Position numbers and translations under genes: made by a program. The notes under the pieces are model-generated. The model was given only the letters and a program-made list of their open reading frames with translations. It was not told where the DNA came from and ran no database searches. From the NCBI GenBank assembly GCA_027621405.1, contig JAQCBT010000025.1, forward strand, positions 1 through 37,310: a stretch of DNA of 37,310 bases. The letters are read 5' to 3'. Below are positions 1 through 10,974 of the stretch, one piece after another. Source of the stretch: Pseudomonadota bacterium (GTDB lineage: Bacteria; Pseudomonadota; Gammaproteobacteria; Pseudomonadales; Pseudohongiellaceae). Numbering within the stretch: position 1 is the stretch's first letter; each line of letters begins with the position of its first letter.

Positions 1-1723
1 AGAAAGCCATTCGCAAGCTGCCATCGATGGACATGCCATAGCGTTCGCCGTCACCAATATTGGCATTCGCCGAAGCAATTGATGTTCCGCTGGAAATATT
101 GACCCTGTCGATCACGTCTTCGAGATCGTGATAGAACACGTTTGTATTTATCACGCCATTATCTTCGTCGAAACGATATTCCAGGTTCACTTCGTAGCGC
201 CAGGACTGTTCCTGTCTCAGGTCGGAGTTACCGGAAATCGCGTCCCTCTCGTCGTCACCACCATCGATATTTGCCGTGAAGTCATTGAAATTTAGCTGCG
301 CGACGTCTTTCTCTACAGTCGCACGGAACTGCAGGGTAGGGGTCAGGTTGAATCTGTAATCGACCTTGGGGCGGACAAAATTGAAATCCCGGCTTTTGGT
401 AATGTCTCCACTCTGGCTGATCTCTGATTGCTCAAAAATCAAGGTGCTTTCGAGAGACATCCGGTCGTTGAGCTGCCAGTTATGCACGGCAAAGCCTTCA
501 TAGCGAATTTCCTCAACTGTGGCATCAGTGTTGGTTATCGGAGTCAGGCCGCCAAACAGGTCTGAGGGGGTGCCAGTGCTGGTAAGCAATCCCAGCTGCA
601 GTGTTGAGTCGAGGATGGTCTGGGCACGCTCTACACCGAATTCAATAGCCTGGCTCTGGGCGAAATCCATGGAGTATGACGTGCGCACGATGCGTTCCTG
701 ATAGCGGTTAAAGTTATCGAGGAACAGGTCCTTGGTGCGGTCGCTGCCATTGATCACATAGCGATTACGTTCGCTATCATCTTCTTTGCGATTGACGATG
801 AACAGCGTCTTCCAGCGATCCCCATTGGCGAAGGTGTGCTCATAGTCGCCGCCCACTTCCCAGAAATCGGCGATATTGCCGGTTTCGTCAAATTCGAATC
901 TTGCAGTGGCCGGCTCCACAGAATGATCCATGATCGTACGGTCGGTGAACGCCGGCGCATCATTGTCCTCGTACTGGGCGTTGAAATGCGCGATGTCGCG
1001 ACTGGAGAACTGGTAGCCCAGGTTGGTGGCAAGAATCAGCGGTTGCTGGTCGCGGGTATCGAGACGGGTAACCGTCTCATTCAGTGAGCCATCCAGCAGG
1101 ATGCTGGTCTCAAAACCCGTGCGATATTCCCAGCGCGGTTCGGATTCGGCGCTCACTACGTATTCCAGGTTGCCTGTTTGGCCGGTGACAGAGATCTTGG
1201 CGCCGGGCTTGATTTCGCCATCGTGGTACTGGTCTGAATTAATCTCATAGGCGACGGAGGAGCGGGATTCCGCTTCCAGCAGTACGATATTGATGACCTG
1301 GGTGCCACCACGAACGGCGAGGTCTCCCGATGTGCCGCGGATGATTTCGATGTATTGGACCTGGTCAGCAGGAATACGGCTCAACTGGCTGTTGCCTTCA
1401 TTGCTCTTGCCGGTAATCCGACGGCCATTGATCAGGATAGCGTCGCCACCCAATCCAAGGCCGCGTCGTCCCGAGCCTCCTGAGCTGCCAGGACCGCCAC
1501 CGCCGCCACCACCCTGCCGGGCGACGTTGATGCCTGGAATCCGGTCCAGCATGTCATTGGCCGAGAAAGGCTGGTACTGGGCAAAATACTCTGCCGGATA
1601 GGTGACGGTGGAGTCATCGCCATCTGCCGATACTTCCTGTGCCGCTGCGGCGTTCGCCTGCAGGGCCATCAGTAGAACAATCCCCGATGCCAGGGTTTTG
1701 GGGGTGGCAGGGAATGAAATCAT
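1..1723 (-). CDS. TonB-dependent outer-membrane receptor, C-terminus beyond the window
   Basis: Outer-membrane active transporter; substrate not identifiable. The minus-strand frame is open from ATG at 1723 to the window edge (about 574 codons), so only the C-terminal part of the barrel is missing. A Sec signal peptide covers residues 1 to about 28 and ends in an Ala-rich cleavage site. A TonB-box-like STVTYPAEYF follows. The plug domain contains NDMLDRIPGINV, a Gly-rich insert, GDAILINGRRITGKSNE and VQYIEIIRGTSGDLAVRGG. The remainder alternates aromatic and charged residues and contains barrel-like segments such as WRYEVNLEYRFDEDNGVINTNVFYHDLEDVI. The only upstream ATG on this strand, at about 1733, is stopped after five codons, which fixes the start at 1723. 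The Gly-rich plug variant is one I associate with aquatic Gammaproteobacteria (from memory). Confidence 0.9.
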   Translation of the reverse strand, partial: MISFPATPKTLASGIVLLMALQANAAAAQEVSADGDDSTVTYPAEYFAQYQPFSANDMLDRIPGINVARQGGGGGGGPGSSGGSGRRGLGLGGDAILINGRRITGKSNEGNSQLSRIPADQVQYIEIIRGTSGDLAVRGGTQVINIVLLEAESRSSVAYEINSDQYHDGEIKPGAKISVTGQTGNLEYVVSAESEPRWEYRTGFETSILLDGSLNETVTRLDTRDQQPLILATNLGYQFSSRDIAHFNAQYEDNDAPAFTDRTIMDHSVEPATARFEFDETGNIADFWEVGGDYEHTFANGDRWKTLFIVNRKEDDSERNRYVINGSDRTKDLFLDNFNRYQERIVRTSYSMDFAQSQAIEFGVERAQTILDSTLQLGLLTSTGTPSDLFGGLTPITNTDATVEEIRYEGFAVHNWQLNDRMSLESTLIFEQSEISQSGDITKSRDFNFVRPKVDYRFNLTPTLQFRATVEKDVAQLNFNDFTANIDGGDDERDAISGNSDLRQEQSWRYEVNLEYRFDEDNGVINTNVFYHDLEDVIDRVNISSGTSIASANANIGDGERYGMSIDGSLRMAF

Positions 1724-2032
1724 TGCTGTTGCTCCATAGTTACCCCTGTCAGCACCTTGCTCGGAAGCGGCCTGGGCGCTGCAGTGGGCATGGGGTCGTT
1801 ATTAAAGGCCTTACCGAGAAAGGGCGGTAGTATCACAGTTAGCGGCCAGGACTGGGTCTCAGATTGTTGATTTTTTGTGACATTTTGTAATGGCCAATTC
1901 CGCCACAGGCGGCGTTTTGCGCTGCTTTGAGTAATTAAGGATAATACCCGGCTGCCGATCTGGGCCGGTTAAGGCGACCCGCCAGGGCCCTGTCCCAGCA
2001 TTACACTCTTGAAACACTGCTGAGGTTCATGC
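1724..2032. other. Divergent intergenic region between the receptor and ETF-QO genes
   Basis: No convincing gene is present. The right half is AT-rich around 1861-1945 and holds the candidate promoter for the ETF-QO gene. I see no clear Fur box or other recognisable operator for the receptor gene, and no terminator-like hairpin. Confidence 0.5.
1917..1945 (+). promoter_or_regulatory. Candidate sigma-70 promoter for the ETF-QO gene
   Basis: TTGCGC at 1917-1922 and GATAAT at 1940-1945 are separated by 17 bp. The -10 matches consensus at 5 of 6 positions; the -35 matches only at its first three. The predicted transcript start near 1952 would give a leader of about 80 nt before the ATG at 2033. 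This is inferred from pattern only. Confidence 0.4.
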
Positions 2033-3691
2033 ATGCAACGCGAATCGATGGAAGTTGATGTGGTCATTGTCGGCGCAGGTCCGGCTGGGCTTGCCACTGC
2101 CTGTAAACTCCTGCAATTAGCCCAGGAGGCAGGTAAGGAACTCTCGGTTTGCGTGCTTGAGAAGGGATCCGAAGTAGGTGCCCATATTCTTTCCGGGGCG
2201 GTCTTTGAGCCTGGACCACTGGAAGAATTATTCCCGGACTGGAAAGAGAAGGGTGCCCCGCTCAACACCCGGGTCACTGGCGATGACGTCTACTTCCTGG
2301 GCGGCCCGGATTCGTCGGTGCGATTCCCCAATATGCTAGTGCCGCGGCCCATGCACAACCATGGCAACTACATTATCTCTCTCGGCAATCTCTGCCGCTG
2401 GCTGGCTGAACAGGCGATGGAGTTGGGCGCAGAAGTATTTCCCGGTTTTGCCGCCGCGGAAGTGCTCTACGATGAAGACGGTAACGTCAAAGGCGTTGCA
2501 ACTGGCGACATGGGTGTAGACAGCAAGGGCGAGCACAAAGCTTCCTTTGAACCAGGCTTCGAATTCCATGCCAGATACACGATCTTCGCCGAAGGCTGTC
2601 GTGGTCATTTGGGCAAGGAGATCATCAGTAAGTTCAAGCTGGATGCGGACAGCGATCCGCAACACTATGGCATTGGTCTCAAGGAAGTCTGGGAAATCCC
2701 GCCAGATCAACATGATGAAGGAAGGGTCGTGCATACTGCAGGTTATCCGATGACCGGCGCGTCTTATGCAGCTACCAGTGGCGGATTTCTGTATCACACG
2801 GAAAATAACCAGGTATCACTGGGGTTGATTGTGGATCTGGGTTACAGCAATCCACATATCAGCCCCTATGATGAATTTCAGAAATTCAAACACCACCCGG
2901 TGATCAAGAAGACACTCGAGGGCGGCAAGCGCATCAGCTATGGTGCCAGGGCTCTCATTAAAGGCGGCTTGAATTCCCTGCCCAGGATGACCTTTCCAGG
3001 CGGGCTGATAATTGGTTGTGATGCAGGTACGCTCAATGCGGCGAAGATAAAGGGCAGTCACACGGCAATGAAATCCGGGATGCTGGCAGCCGAATCCCTG
3101 TTCGCTGCCTTGTCCGATGACAATGCTCCAAGGGAGCTAACGGATTACAGCGAGCGATTCAGGAACTCCGATCTATATGCGGAGTTGCATAAGACCAGAA
3201 ACTTCAGTGCAGGGTTTCACAAGCTAGGATTCTGGTTGGGAAGTTCCCTGGTATTTATCGAGCAGAATATCTTCATGGGTAAATTCCCTTTCACGCTGCA
3301 CGATAGATCCAAAGATCATTGCCAGCTGAAATCTGCCGCGGAATCACCGAAGATCGACTACCCCAGACCCGATGGTGTAATCAGCTTCGACAAGCTCTCC
3401 TCAGTGTTTATTTCCAACACCAATCACGAGGAAGACCAGCCCTGCCATCTGCAACTGAAGGATCCTTCTATTCCCATTGATGTAAACCTGCCCATGTACG
3501 ATGAGCCAGCGCAGCGTTATTGTCCAGCCGGTGTGTATGAGGTGGTTGAAGATGACTCCGGTAACAAACGGTTCCAGATCAATGCCCAGAACTGCGTGCA
3601 CTGCAAGACCTGTGATATCAAGGATCCGGCACAGAACATTCGATGGGTGGTGCCGGAAGGTGGTGGTGGTCCGAATTATCCGGCTATGTAA
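2033..3691 (+). CDS. etfD: Electron transfer flavoprotein-ubiquinone oxidoreductase (ETF-QO)
   Basis: An inner-membrane-associated FAD/4Fe-4S protein that passes electrons from reduced ETF (fatty-acid, amino-acid and sarcosine/dimethylglycine dehydrogenases) to the quinone pool. The 552-aa length is normal for the family. The N-terminus carries the FAD-binding Rossmann motif VVIVGAGPAGLATACKL. The middle has the conserved IISLGNLCRWLAEQAMELGAEVFPG region and GCDAGTLNAAKIKGSHTAMKSG. The C-terminus has the 4Fe-4S ligands C497, C521, C524 and C527 (CPAGVYE and CVHCKTC). The start at 2033 has GAGG seven bases upstream; ATG at 2048 is a weaker alternative. No etfA or etfB lies beside it, so its partner genes must be elsewhere. 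It ends in a strong terminator. Confidence 0.97.
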   Translation: MQRESMEVDVVIVGAGPAGLATACKLLQLAQEAGKELSVCVLEKGSEVGAHILSGAVFEPGPLEELFPDWKEKGAPLNTRVTGDDVYFLGGPDSSVRFPNMLVPRPMHNHGNYIISLGNLCRWLAEQAMELGAEVFPGFAAAEVLYDEDGNVKGVATGDMGVDSKGEHKASFEPGFEFHARYTIFAEGCRGHLGKEIISKFKLDADSDPQHYGIGLKEVWEIPPDQHDEGRVVHTAGYPMTGASYAATSGGFLYHTENNQVSLGLIVDLGYSNPHISPYDEFQKFKHHPVIKKTLEGGKRISYGARALIKGGLNSLPRMTFPGGLIIGCDAGTLNAAKIKGSHTAMKSGMLAAESLFAALSDDNAPRELTDYSERFRNSDLYAELHKTRNFSAGFHKLGFWLGSSLVFIEQNIFMGKFPFTLHDRSKDHCQLKSAAESPKIDYPRPDGVISFDKLSSVFISNTNHEEDQPCHLQLKDPSIPIDVNLPMYDEPAQRYCPAGVYEVVEDDSGNKRFQINAQNCVHCKTCDIKDPAQNIRWVVPEGGGGPNYPAM

Positions 3692-3710
3692 TAGGCTGGA
3701 AAGCAAAACA

Positions 3711-3741
3711 AAAAGACGGCGCCATGCGCCGTCTTTTTTTT
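3711..3741. terminator. Bidirectional Rho-independent terminator
   Basis: GACGGCGC (3715-3722), loop CAT, GCGCCGTC (3726-3733), followed by eight T and preceded by four A. It lies between the convergent ETF-QO (+) and lipoprotein (-) genes and could serve both, most strongly the plus strand. Confidence 0.92.
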
Positions 3742-3757
3742 GCAAGCGAATTCGGGC

Positions 3758-4327
3758 TTAGTTGAGGGATGAATCGATCCAGTACCGCGTGCCCTTGATA
3801 GTAGCCTGCAGTGCGAGTCCGGACTGGGTCAATTGATAGACGGTGACATTGTCGATGATCGCTTCACCACCGATGGCGGCACCGAGGTCGCCCGCCTTGG
3901 CTGCCGCATCTGCCTGCCCGCCGACGGAAATGCCAACGTCCATGAATCTCTCCAGCGCCTCATCATTATGGAACACGAAGACCGCCCGGAAATCTTTGAC
4001 CCCCGCACCCAGGCCGATGCCGACTTCACCCATGCGCATATAGGTATCTGAATTGGCGTCGTTGTCGTGGACAACTCCCACGCCGCCGCCAAAACTTGCC
4101 AGGATCAGGTTGATGTTGGCATTCGTGAACACTGCATAACCGCTGGCGCTGCCAATCTGTACCCGGGTGTCGGGTTTAATGCTGTATAGCTCAGCCAATA
4201 CTTCCTGGCGCATTTGCTGGATATTCTGGCGGCGTTCTTCCGGGGTTCCTCCGCCAAGCCCGGTCGCCGTGCAGGCGCCGAGACCAAGGATTAGTAAACC
4301 TAAGAGAAAGAGTTGCCTGATGGACAT
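3758..4327 (-). CDS. YSC84/SYLF-like lipoprotein
   Basis: Predicted outer-membrane lipoprotein of 189 aa. A short hydrophobic signal ends in the lipobox LGAC (Cys19) and is followed by Thr, which favours outer-membrane sorting. The mature part begins with a Gln/Arg/Glu-rich helix. It continues into a YSC84/SYLF-like fold, with ASGYAVFTNANINLILASFGGGVGVV, GLGAGVKDFRAVFVFHNDEALERF and a C-terminal LALQATIKGTRYWID. SYLF proteins are associated with lipid binding, but the role of bacterial lipoprotein forms is unclear. The start at 4327 is chosen because AGGAGA lies just upstream; a longer open frame reaching 4489 would bury the signal peptide and overlap ispB. It lies 80 bp downstream of ispB and may be cotranscribed with it. 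Confidence 0.85.
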   Translation of the reverse strand: MSIRQLFLLGLLILGLGACTATGLGGGTPEERRQNIQQMRQEVLAELYSIKPDTRVQIGSASGYAVFTNANINLILASFGGGVGVVHDNDANSDTYMRMGEVGIGLGAGVKDFRAVFVFHNDEALERFMDVGISVGGQADAAAKAGDLGAAIGGEAIIDNVTVYQLTQSGLALQATIKGTRYWIDSSLN

Positions 4328-4407
4328 TGAAATCTCCTGACATTTTGATTCTGCGTGGATTGGAAACAGCGTCATTCCGCGACCGGCAGTGCGGGTACCG
4401 AGCAGTC

Positions 4408-5379
4408 CTAGCTGCTTCGATCCACCGCGAAATCTACCAAATCCAGCAGGGCCTGACGGTACTCTGACCCGGGCAATGCCTGCAGGCATTGCCTGGCCGC
4501 GTTCGCTTCCTGTTCTGCCAGTTGTCGAGTGTATTCGAGCGCGCCGCTGCTGCCTACGATGTCGATCACATCCTGCAGGGTCTGCCGATCCAGCTCGTCA
4601 GCCAGCAGGCTCCTGGATATCAGCTGTTTCGTGGCCTCATCGACTTTTGCCATGGTGTAGATAAGGGGCAGGGTGGGCTTCCCTTCGGCCAGGTCGTCTC
4701 CCACGTTTTTGCCGAGTTTTTCTGTATCCCCGGCGTAATCCAGCACATCATCCACCAGCTGGAAGGCAATTCCCAGGTGTCGCCCGTAGCGCCGGAAAGC
4801 GTCTTCGAACTCCGCGCCTGCTCCCGCCAGCATGGCGCCGCTCTGGGCCGCCGCCTGGAACAGGATCGCGGTCTTGTTCTCGATGACCCGCATGTAGTCT
4901 GCTTCGCTGGAATTCGGGTTGGACTTGGCTATTAGCTGCAGCACCTCGCCTTCGGCGATCTTGTTGGTGGTGTCTGCCATGATCTCCATGATCCGCATGT
5001 CGCCGATCTGCACCAGGATCTGGAAGGCTCGCGAATAGATGAAGTCGCCTACCAATACGCTGGAGGGGTTATTCCACTCGGCATTCACCGTGGGGCGCCC
5101 CCGACGCAGGGTGGACATATCCACCACATCGTCGTGGAGCAGGGTGGCAGTGTGTATGAATTCGATGACCGCAGCCATGGGAACGTGCTTGTCGGAGCCT
5201 GTATTGCAAGCCCGGGCTGCCAGCAAGACCAGTAGGGGGCGCATGCGTTTACCACCGGCTTCCACGATGTAGTGGCCAATATTCTCCACCAGGTCGACCT
5301 GGGAATAGAGCTGATCGATAATGAAATCGTTGACGGCAAGGAAGTCGGATTCGACGACGGCGCGCAGTTTTTGGTACAT
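4408..5379 (-). CDS. ispB: Octaprenyl (polyprenyl) diphosphate synthase
   Basis: Trans-prenyltransferase that extends farnesyl diphosphate with isopentenyl diphosphate to make the side chain of ubiquinone or menaquinone. The 323-aa length is normal. GGKRMRP at 42-48 binds isopentenyl diphosphate. The first Asp-rich motif is LLHDDVVD (D83, D84, D87), followed by MSTLRRGRPTVN. The second is FQLVDDVLD (D210, D211, D214), followed by GDTEKLGKNVGDDLAEGKPTLPL. It is divergent from rplU, the standard gammaproteobacterial arrangement, which supports IspB over IspA. Chain length cannot be read from sequence alone with certainty. Confidence 0.96.
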   Translation of the reverse strand: MYQKLRAVVESDFLAVNDFIIDQLYSQVDLVENIGHYIVEAGGKRMRPLLVLLAARACNTGSDKHVPMAAVIEFIHTATLLHDDVVDMSTLRRGRPTVNAEWNNPSSVLVGDFIYSRAFQILVQIGDMRIMEIMADTTNKIAEGEVLQLIAKSNPNSSEADYMRVIENKTAILFQAAAQSGAMLAGAGAEFEDAFRRYGRHLGIAFQLVDDVLDYAGDTEKLGKNVGDDLAEGKPTLPLIYTMAKVDEATKQLISRSLLADELDRQTLQDVIDIVGSSGALEYTRQLAEQEANAARQCLQALPGSEYRQALLDLVDFAVDRSS

Positions 5380-5560
5380 CGGCAGGAGCTATTTACCCTC
5401 CGACCTCGCTTTTCAGGCCAGAGAAAAGGGGTGGATTTTGAATGAAGGGGGATGCTAGGGAGCCGGCTGGGCCCTGTCAAGGGTGTACACTCCTTGCAAA
5501 GCACCGAAATATGGCCTTTTCGTCAGTTTGAAGGATAAGTGCAAAACCCTTATGTTTCAC

Positions 5561-5589
5561 TTGCTTGCGGCCTGCCAATCCCGTAAAAT
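5561..5589 (+). promoter_or_regulatory. Sigma-70 promoter of the rplU-rpmA operon
   Basis: TTGCTT (5561-5566), 17-bp spacer, TAAAAT (5584-5589). The -10 matches 5 of 6 consensus positions. The expected start near 5596 gives a leader of about 50 nt. That leader contains a small inverted repeat, GATGG-GTC-CCATC, at about 5605-5617, which could be a regulatory stem for ribosomal-protein autocontrol (speculative). Confidence 0.65.
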
Positions 5590-5644
5590 TCGCCCCCTCG
5601 TGGAGATGGGTCCCATCCCGTCCTGAAAGGTTTTGGAGTTCGTT

Positions 5645-5956
5645 ATGTACGCGGTAATTGTAAGCGGTGGCAAGCAGCACAGGGTCACAGAAGGTGAAGT
5701 TCTGCGGCTGGAAAAATTGGATGCGGCCGCCGGTGAAGAGGTCAAGTTTGATAACGTTCTTATGGTGGGCGAAGGTGAGTCCGTCAAGATCGGCACCCCC
5801 TATGTAGCGGGTGGGCAGGTCACTGCAGAAGTTCTCAAGCAAGGACGAAACGACAAGGTGACAATTATCAAGTTCCGTCGTCGTAAGCATTCCCAGAAGA
5901 AACAGGGACATCGTCAGCATTTCACTGAAGTGAAGATCACCGGTATTAAAGGATAG
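5645..5956 (+). CDS. rplU: 50S ribosomal protein L21
   Basis: Large-subunit protein that binds 23S rRNA. At 103 aa it has the same length as the E. coli protein. [14 protein letters not shown] at the N-terminus and [26 protein letters not shown] at the C-terminus (basic rRNA-binding loop) are diagnostic. The start at ATG 5645 is preceded by GGAG at 5635-5638; an in-frame TTG at 5633 overlaps this ribosome-binding site and is not used. It is the first gene of the rplU-rpmA unit, 15 bp before rpmA. Confidence 0.98.
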   Translation: MYAVIVSGGKQHRVTEGEVLRLEKLDAAAGEEVKFDNVLMVGEGESVKIGTPYVAGGQVTAEVLKQGRNDKVTIIKFRRRKHSQKKQGHRQHFTEVKITGIKG

Positions 5957-5971
5957 GTTCAGGAGTCTGAT

Positions 5972-6238
5972 ATGGCACATAAGAAAGCGGGTGGTAGTAC
6001 CAATAACGGCCGCGATTCAATATCCAAACGCCTGGGCGTGAAGTTGTTCGGCGGTCAGTTAGTCAAGGCAGGTAACATCATCGTGCGTCAGCGTGGCACC
6101 AAGTTCCACCCGGGTGAGAACGTGGGTTGTGGTCGCGACCACACCCTGTTTGCGAAGACAGACGGCGTAGTCAAGTTTGCCGAGAAAGGCCCCCACAGCC
6201 GCAGGTTTGTGAGTGTGGAACGCGTCGAAACGGCCTGA
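5972..6238 (+). CDS. rpmA: 50S ribosomal protein L27
   Basis: Large-subunit protein whose N-terminal tail reaches the peptidyl-transferase centre. It is 88 aa. It has the classic [16 protein letters not shown] start with no cleavable Firmicutes-type extension, then [10 protein letters not shown] and [17 protein letters not shown]. It is preceded by AGGAG and sits directly after rplU. A strong terminator follows, which separates it from obgE. Confidence 0.98.
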   Translation: MAHKKAGGSTNNGRDSISKRLGVKLFGGQLVKAGNIIVRQRGTKFHPGENVGCGRDHTLFAKTDGVVKFAEKGPHSRRFVSVERVETA

Positions 6239-6256
6239 TTAGCAACAAGATGCAGT

Positions 6257-6287
6257 AAAAAGCCCTGTCATTCGACAGGGCTTTTTT
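6257..6287 (+). terminator. Rho-independent terminator after rpmA
   Basis: AGCCCTGTC (6261-6269), loop ATTC, GACAGGGCT (6274-6282), then a T run to 6287. An A run precedes the stem. It ends the rplU-rpmA transcript upstream of obgE; some readthrough into obgE is usual in this gene order. Confidence 0.93.
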
Positions 6288-6326
6288 GTTTTAGGCACCG
6301 AATAATTGAAATTCCCCAGGAACTGA

Positions 6327-8677
<2,351 letters not shown>

Positions 8678-8696
8678 GACTGAAACGGTGAAATTG

Positions 8697-8739
8697 CAGA
8701 CAATAAAAAACCGGCCAGTGGCCGGTTTTTTATTGTCTG
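8697..8739. terminator. Bidirectional terminator with 20-bp perfect arms
   Basis: The perfect arms are 8697-8716 and 8720-8739 around a 3-nt AGT loop, with core CCGGCC/GGCCGG flanked by A6 and T6. It lies between convergent proB (+) and rpsT (-) and gives a U-tract in either direction. Confidence 0.95.
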
Positions 8740-8751
8740 TCTGTTGGGCCC

Positions 8752-9015
8752 TTATTGCAGGGCCTTTACCGCAGTATTCAGTCGGCTCTTGTGTCGTGCA
8801 GCCTTATTCTTGTGAATAATGCCCTTGTCAGCCATGCGGTCGATAACAGGTACAGCATTGTTGTATGCCTCGGTAGCCGCCTTATAGTCACTGCTTGCAA
8901 TGGCAGCGTCTACCTTTTTGATGTAGGTGCGCACCATGGAACGGAATGAGGCGTTCTGGCGGCGACGAGTCTCACTCTGTCGGGCGCGTTTGCGGGCTTG
9001 TGGAGAGTTAGCCAA
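8752..9015 (-). CDS. rpsT: 30S ribosomal protein S20
   Basis: Small-subunit primary-binding protein of 87 aa. The N-terminus [22 protein letters not shown] and the later [17 protein letters not shown] are typical. The start codon is TTG at 9015 (rare UUG), with AAGGAG 8 bases upstream. The E. coli rpsT also starts at UUG, where the weak start is part of S20 autoregulation, so this looks conserved. Convergent with proB, in the order usual for Gammaproteobacteria. A 13-bp inverted repeat (9073-9085) lies upstream and could fall in its leader. Confidence 0.97.
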   Translation of the reverse strand: MANSPQARKRARQSETRRRQNASFRSMVRTYIKKVDAAIASSDYKAATEAYNNAVPVIDRMADKGIIHKNKAARHKSRLNTAVKALQ

Positions 9016-9363
9016 GTGTAGCTCCTTGTTGAAAATTCAGTCTTTGTTCAATTCACAATTCAATCTTTCCCGGCTAGTCGCTAGCGATTCGATTGGAGTT
9101 TGCCGGGTAAGGAAATCTTTGGCAGTCCCAAGCCGCAGTCAAGGTCGGTAGGGGGCCGATTTCAAAGGAGCGACACTATGCCGTTTTAGCCCCCTGATGT
9201 CAACAGCATTGGCGGGGAAAAGGAACGGAGCGGCATTTAAAATGTCTAATGAAATCAATAAGTAAACCGATAGAGCATAGATGATGACAGGGGAACTGCC
9301 AGTGCTACGCCGCAGCAGGCTACAACAGCGGGTGTGAGGATGGCCTCGGGCTAATCAGACTTC
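9016..9363. other. Divergent intergenic region, rpsT and murJ
   Basis: This 348-bp region has no convincing gene. It should carry the promoters of rpsT (-) and murJ (+), but I cannot point to a clear -35/-10 pair for either. The one visible element is the inverted repeat GCTAG-TCG-CTAGC at 9073-9085, about 60 bp upstream of the rpsT start. Confidence 0.5.
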
Positions 9364-10953
9364 ATGAAAGAAAACCAGGAAACAACGGCCCAGGGCCAGG
9401 ATAAGGCTGTGGCCGGCACCGAGGGCGGGCTGCTCAGGGCGAGCGGGATTACCGGGTCCATGACCATGGTTTCCCGGGTTCTCGGCCTGGTGCGGGACGT
9501 CACCATCGCACGTATCTTTGGCACTTCCGATGGCGCCGATGCCTTCTTCCTCGCCAACAAGATTCCCAATTTCATGCGGCGTCTCTTCGCGGAGGGTGCA
9601 TTCAACCAGGCATTCGTACCCGTGCTGTCTGAATATCGTAGTCAGCAAGGACTCGCGGATGTTCAGCGCTTGATTAATGCGGTCACGGCCAGCCTCGGTG
9701 GCTTCCTGCTGCTGTTGACGGGCATCGTAATCATCGCGGCTCCGGTAATAGCTGTACCACTTGCCTATGGATTTACAGACGAACCGCCAAAGTTTGAGTT
9801 GTTCGTGCAGATGCTGCGAATCACCTTTCCCTACTTGCTGCTGATCTCCATGACGGCATTATGCAGCGCGGTACTGAACTGTTATGGACGCTTCGCCGTG
9901 CCCGCGATCACACCCGCTCTCTTGAATGTGTCACTTATCGGCTGTTCGTTCCTGCTGGCTCCGTATATGGCGGTGCCCGAGTTGGCCCTGGCCTGGGGCG
10001 TTCTGCTGGCTGGAGTGGCACAATTGTTTTTCCAGTTGCCGTTCCTGGCGCGCATGCAGCTACTGCCGAAGCCTGTTTTTGCGAAGCAGCACGAAGGGGT
10101 AGAGCGCATCAAGCGGCTGATGGTGCCGGCGCTGTTCGGAGTATCTGTCAGCCAGATCAATCTGCTGCTGGATACCCTGATCGCTTCCCTGTTGGTGACA
10201 GGCAGTGTGTCCTGGCTCTACTACTCCGATCGCTTGATGGAGTTACCACTGGGTACTTTCGGTATCGCCATCGCGATCGTTGTGCTCCCGAGTCTGTCAC
10301 GCAAGCATGCTGAATCATCCATGCATGAATTTTCCGAGACCCTGGACTGGGCATTGCGCATGGTAATGCTGATAGCAATTCCAGCATCCCTGGGCCTGGT
10401 GTTGATCGCGGAACCATTGCTGGTAACCCTGTTTCATGGCGATACCTTCACCACCGACGATGTCGTGAAATCTGCTGGCAGTTTGCGGGCCTACTCGCTG
10501 GGCTTGCTGGCATTCATGGCGATCAAGATTTTTGCGCCCGGATACTACGCCAGGCAGGACACCCATACGCCAGTCCGTATCGGTATCATCGCCATGACAA
10601 CGAACATGGTGCTCAATATAGTTTTCTTCCTGAACGGCTTTGCCCATGTGGGGCTAGCCCTGGCAACCAGCATCGCCGCGTTTGTGAACGCTGGCTTGTT
10701 GTTGTGGGGACTGCTGCGCGACGATGTATTCCACTGGCAAGCTGGCTGGGTGAAGTTTCTCCTTCAGTTATTGCTGGCCGGTGCATCCATGGCGATATTC
10801 TTGCTGTGGATCGCGGGAGGCTGGGAACAGTGGACAGGCTGGACAGTCATGGAGCAGGTATTGCGTTTGGGCGTTCTGGTGGCAGGCAGCATTGCTATCT
10901 ATGTCGCGAGCCTGTGGCTGACTGGCTTGCGTTGGCGCCATGTCTATCGTTAG
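9364..10953 (+). CDS. murJ: Lipid II flippase MurJ
   Basis: Inner-membrane flippase that moves lipid II to the periplasmic face for peptidoglycan synthesis. It is 529 aa with about 14 hydrophobic segments. Family signatures include SGITGSMTMVSRVLGLVRDVTIARIFG at the N-terminus (Arg residues of the central cavity), followed by DAFFLANKIPNFMRRLFAEGAFNQAFVPVLSEY. The mid-region has YYSDRLMELPLGTFGIAIAIVVLPSLSR. The start at 9364 has only a weak ribosome-binding site and gives a 30-residue polar N-terminal tail. It is the first gene of a likely four-gene unit. In many relatives ribF-ileS-lspA follows murJ; here it does not. Confidence 0.96.
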   Translation: MKENQETTAQGQDKAVAGTEGGLLRASGITGSMTMVSRVLGLVRDVTIARIFGTSDGADAFFLANKIPNFMRRLFAEGAFNQAFVPVLSEYRSQQGLADVQRLINAVTASLGGFLLLLTGIVIIAAPVIAVPLAYGFTDEPPKFELFVQMLRITFPYLLLISMTALCSAVLNCYGRFAVPAITPALLNVSLIGCSFLLAPYMAVPELALAWGVLLAGVAQLFFQLPFLARMQLLPKPVFAKQHEGVERIKRLMVPALFGVSVSQINLLLDTLIASLLVTGSVSWLYYSDRLMELPLGTFGIAIAIVVLPSLSRKHAESSMHEFSETLDWALRMVMLIAIPASLGLVLIAEPLLVTLFHGDTFTTDDVVKSAGSLRAYSLGLLAFMAIKIFAPGYYARQDTHTPVRIGIIAMTTNMVLNIVFFLNGFAHVGLALATSIAAFVNAGLLLWGLLRDDVFHWQAGWVKFLLQLLLAGASMAIFLLWIAGGWEQWTGWTVMEQVLRLGVLVAGSIAIYVASLWLTGLRWRHVYR

Positions 10954-10974
10954 CAGCACTTGGGTGAGTTTCTC

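Noticed and set aside
519..1830. Several plus-strand open frames opposite the TonB receptor
   Set aside because: The minus strand encodes a continuous recognisable receptor; the plus frames are low-complexity shadows.
4328..4489. A 54-residue N-terminal extension of the YSC84-like lipoprotein
   Set aside because: It would bury the lipobox signal, lacks a ribosome-binding site and overlaps ispB; AGGAGA sits before 4327.
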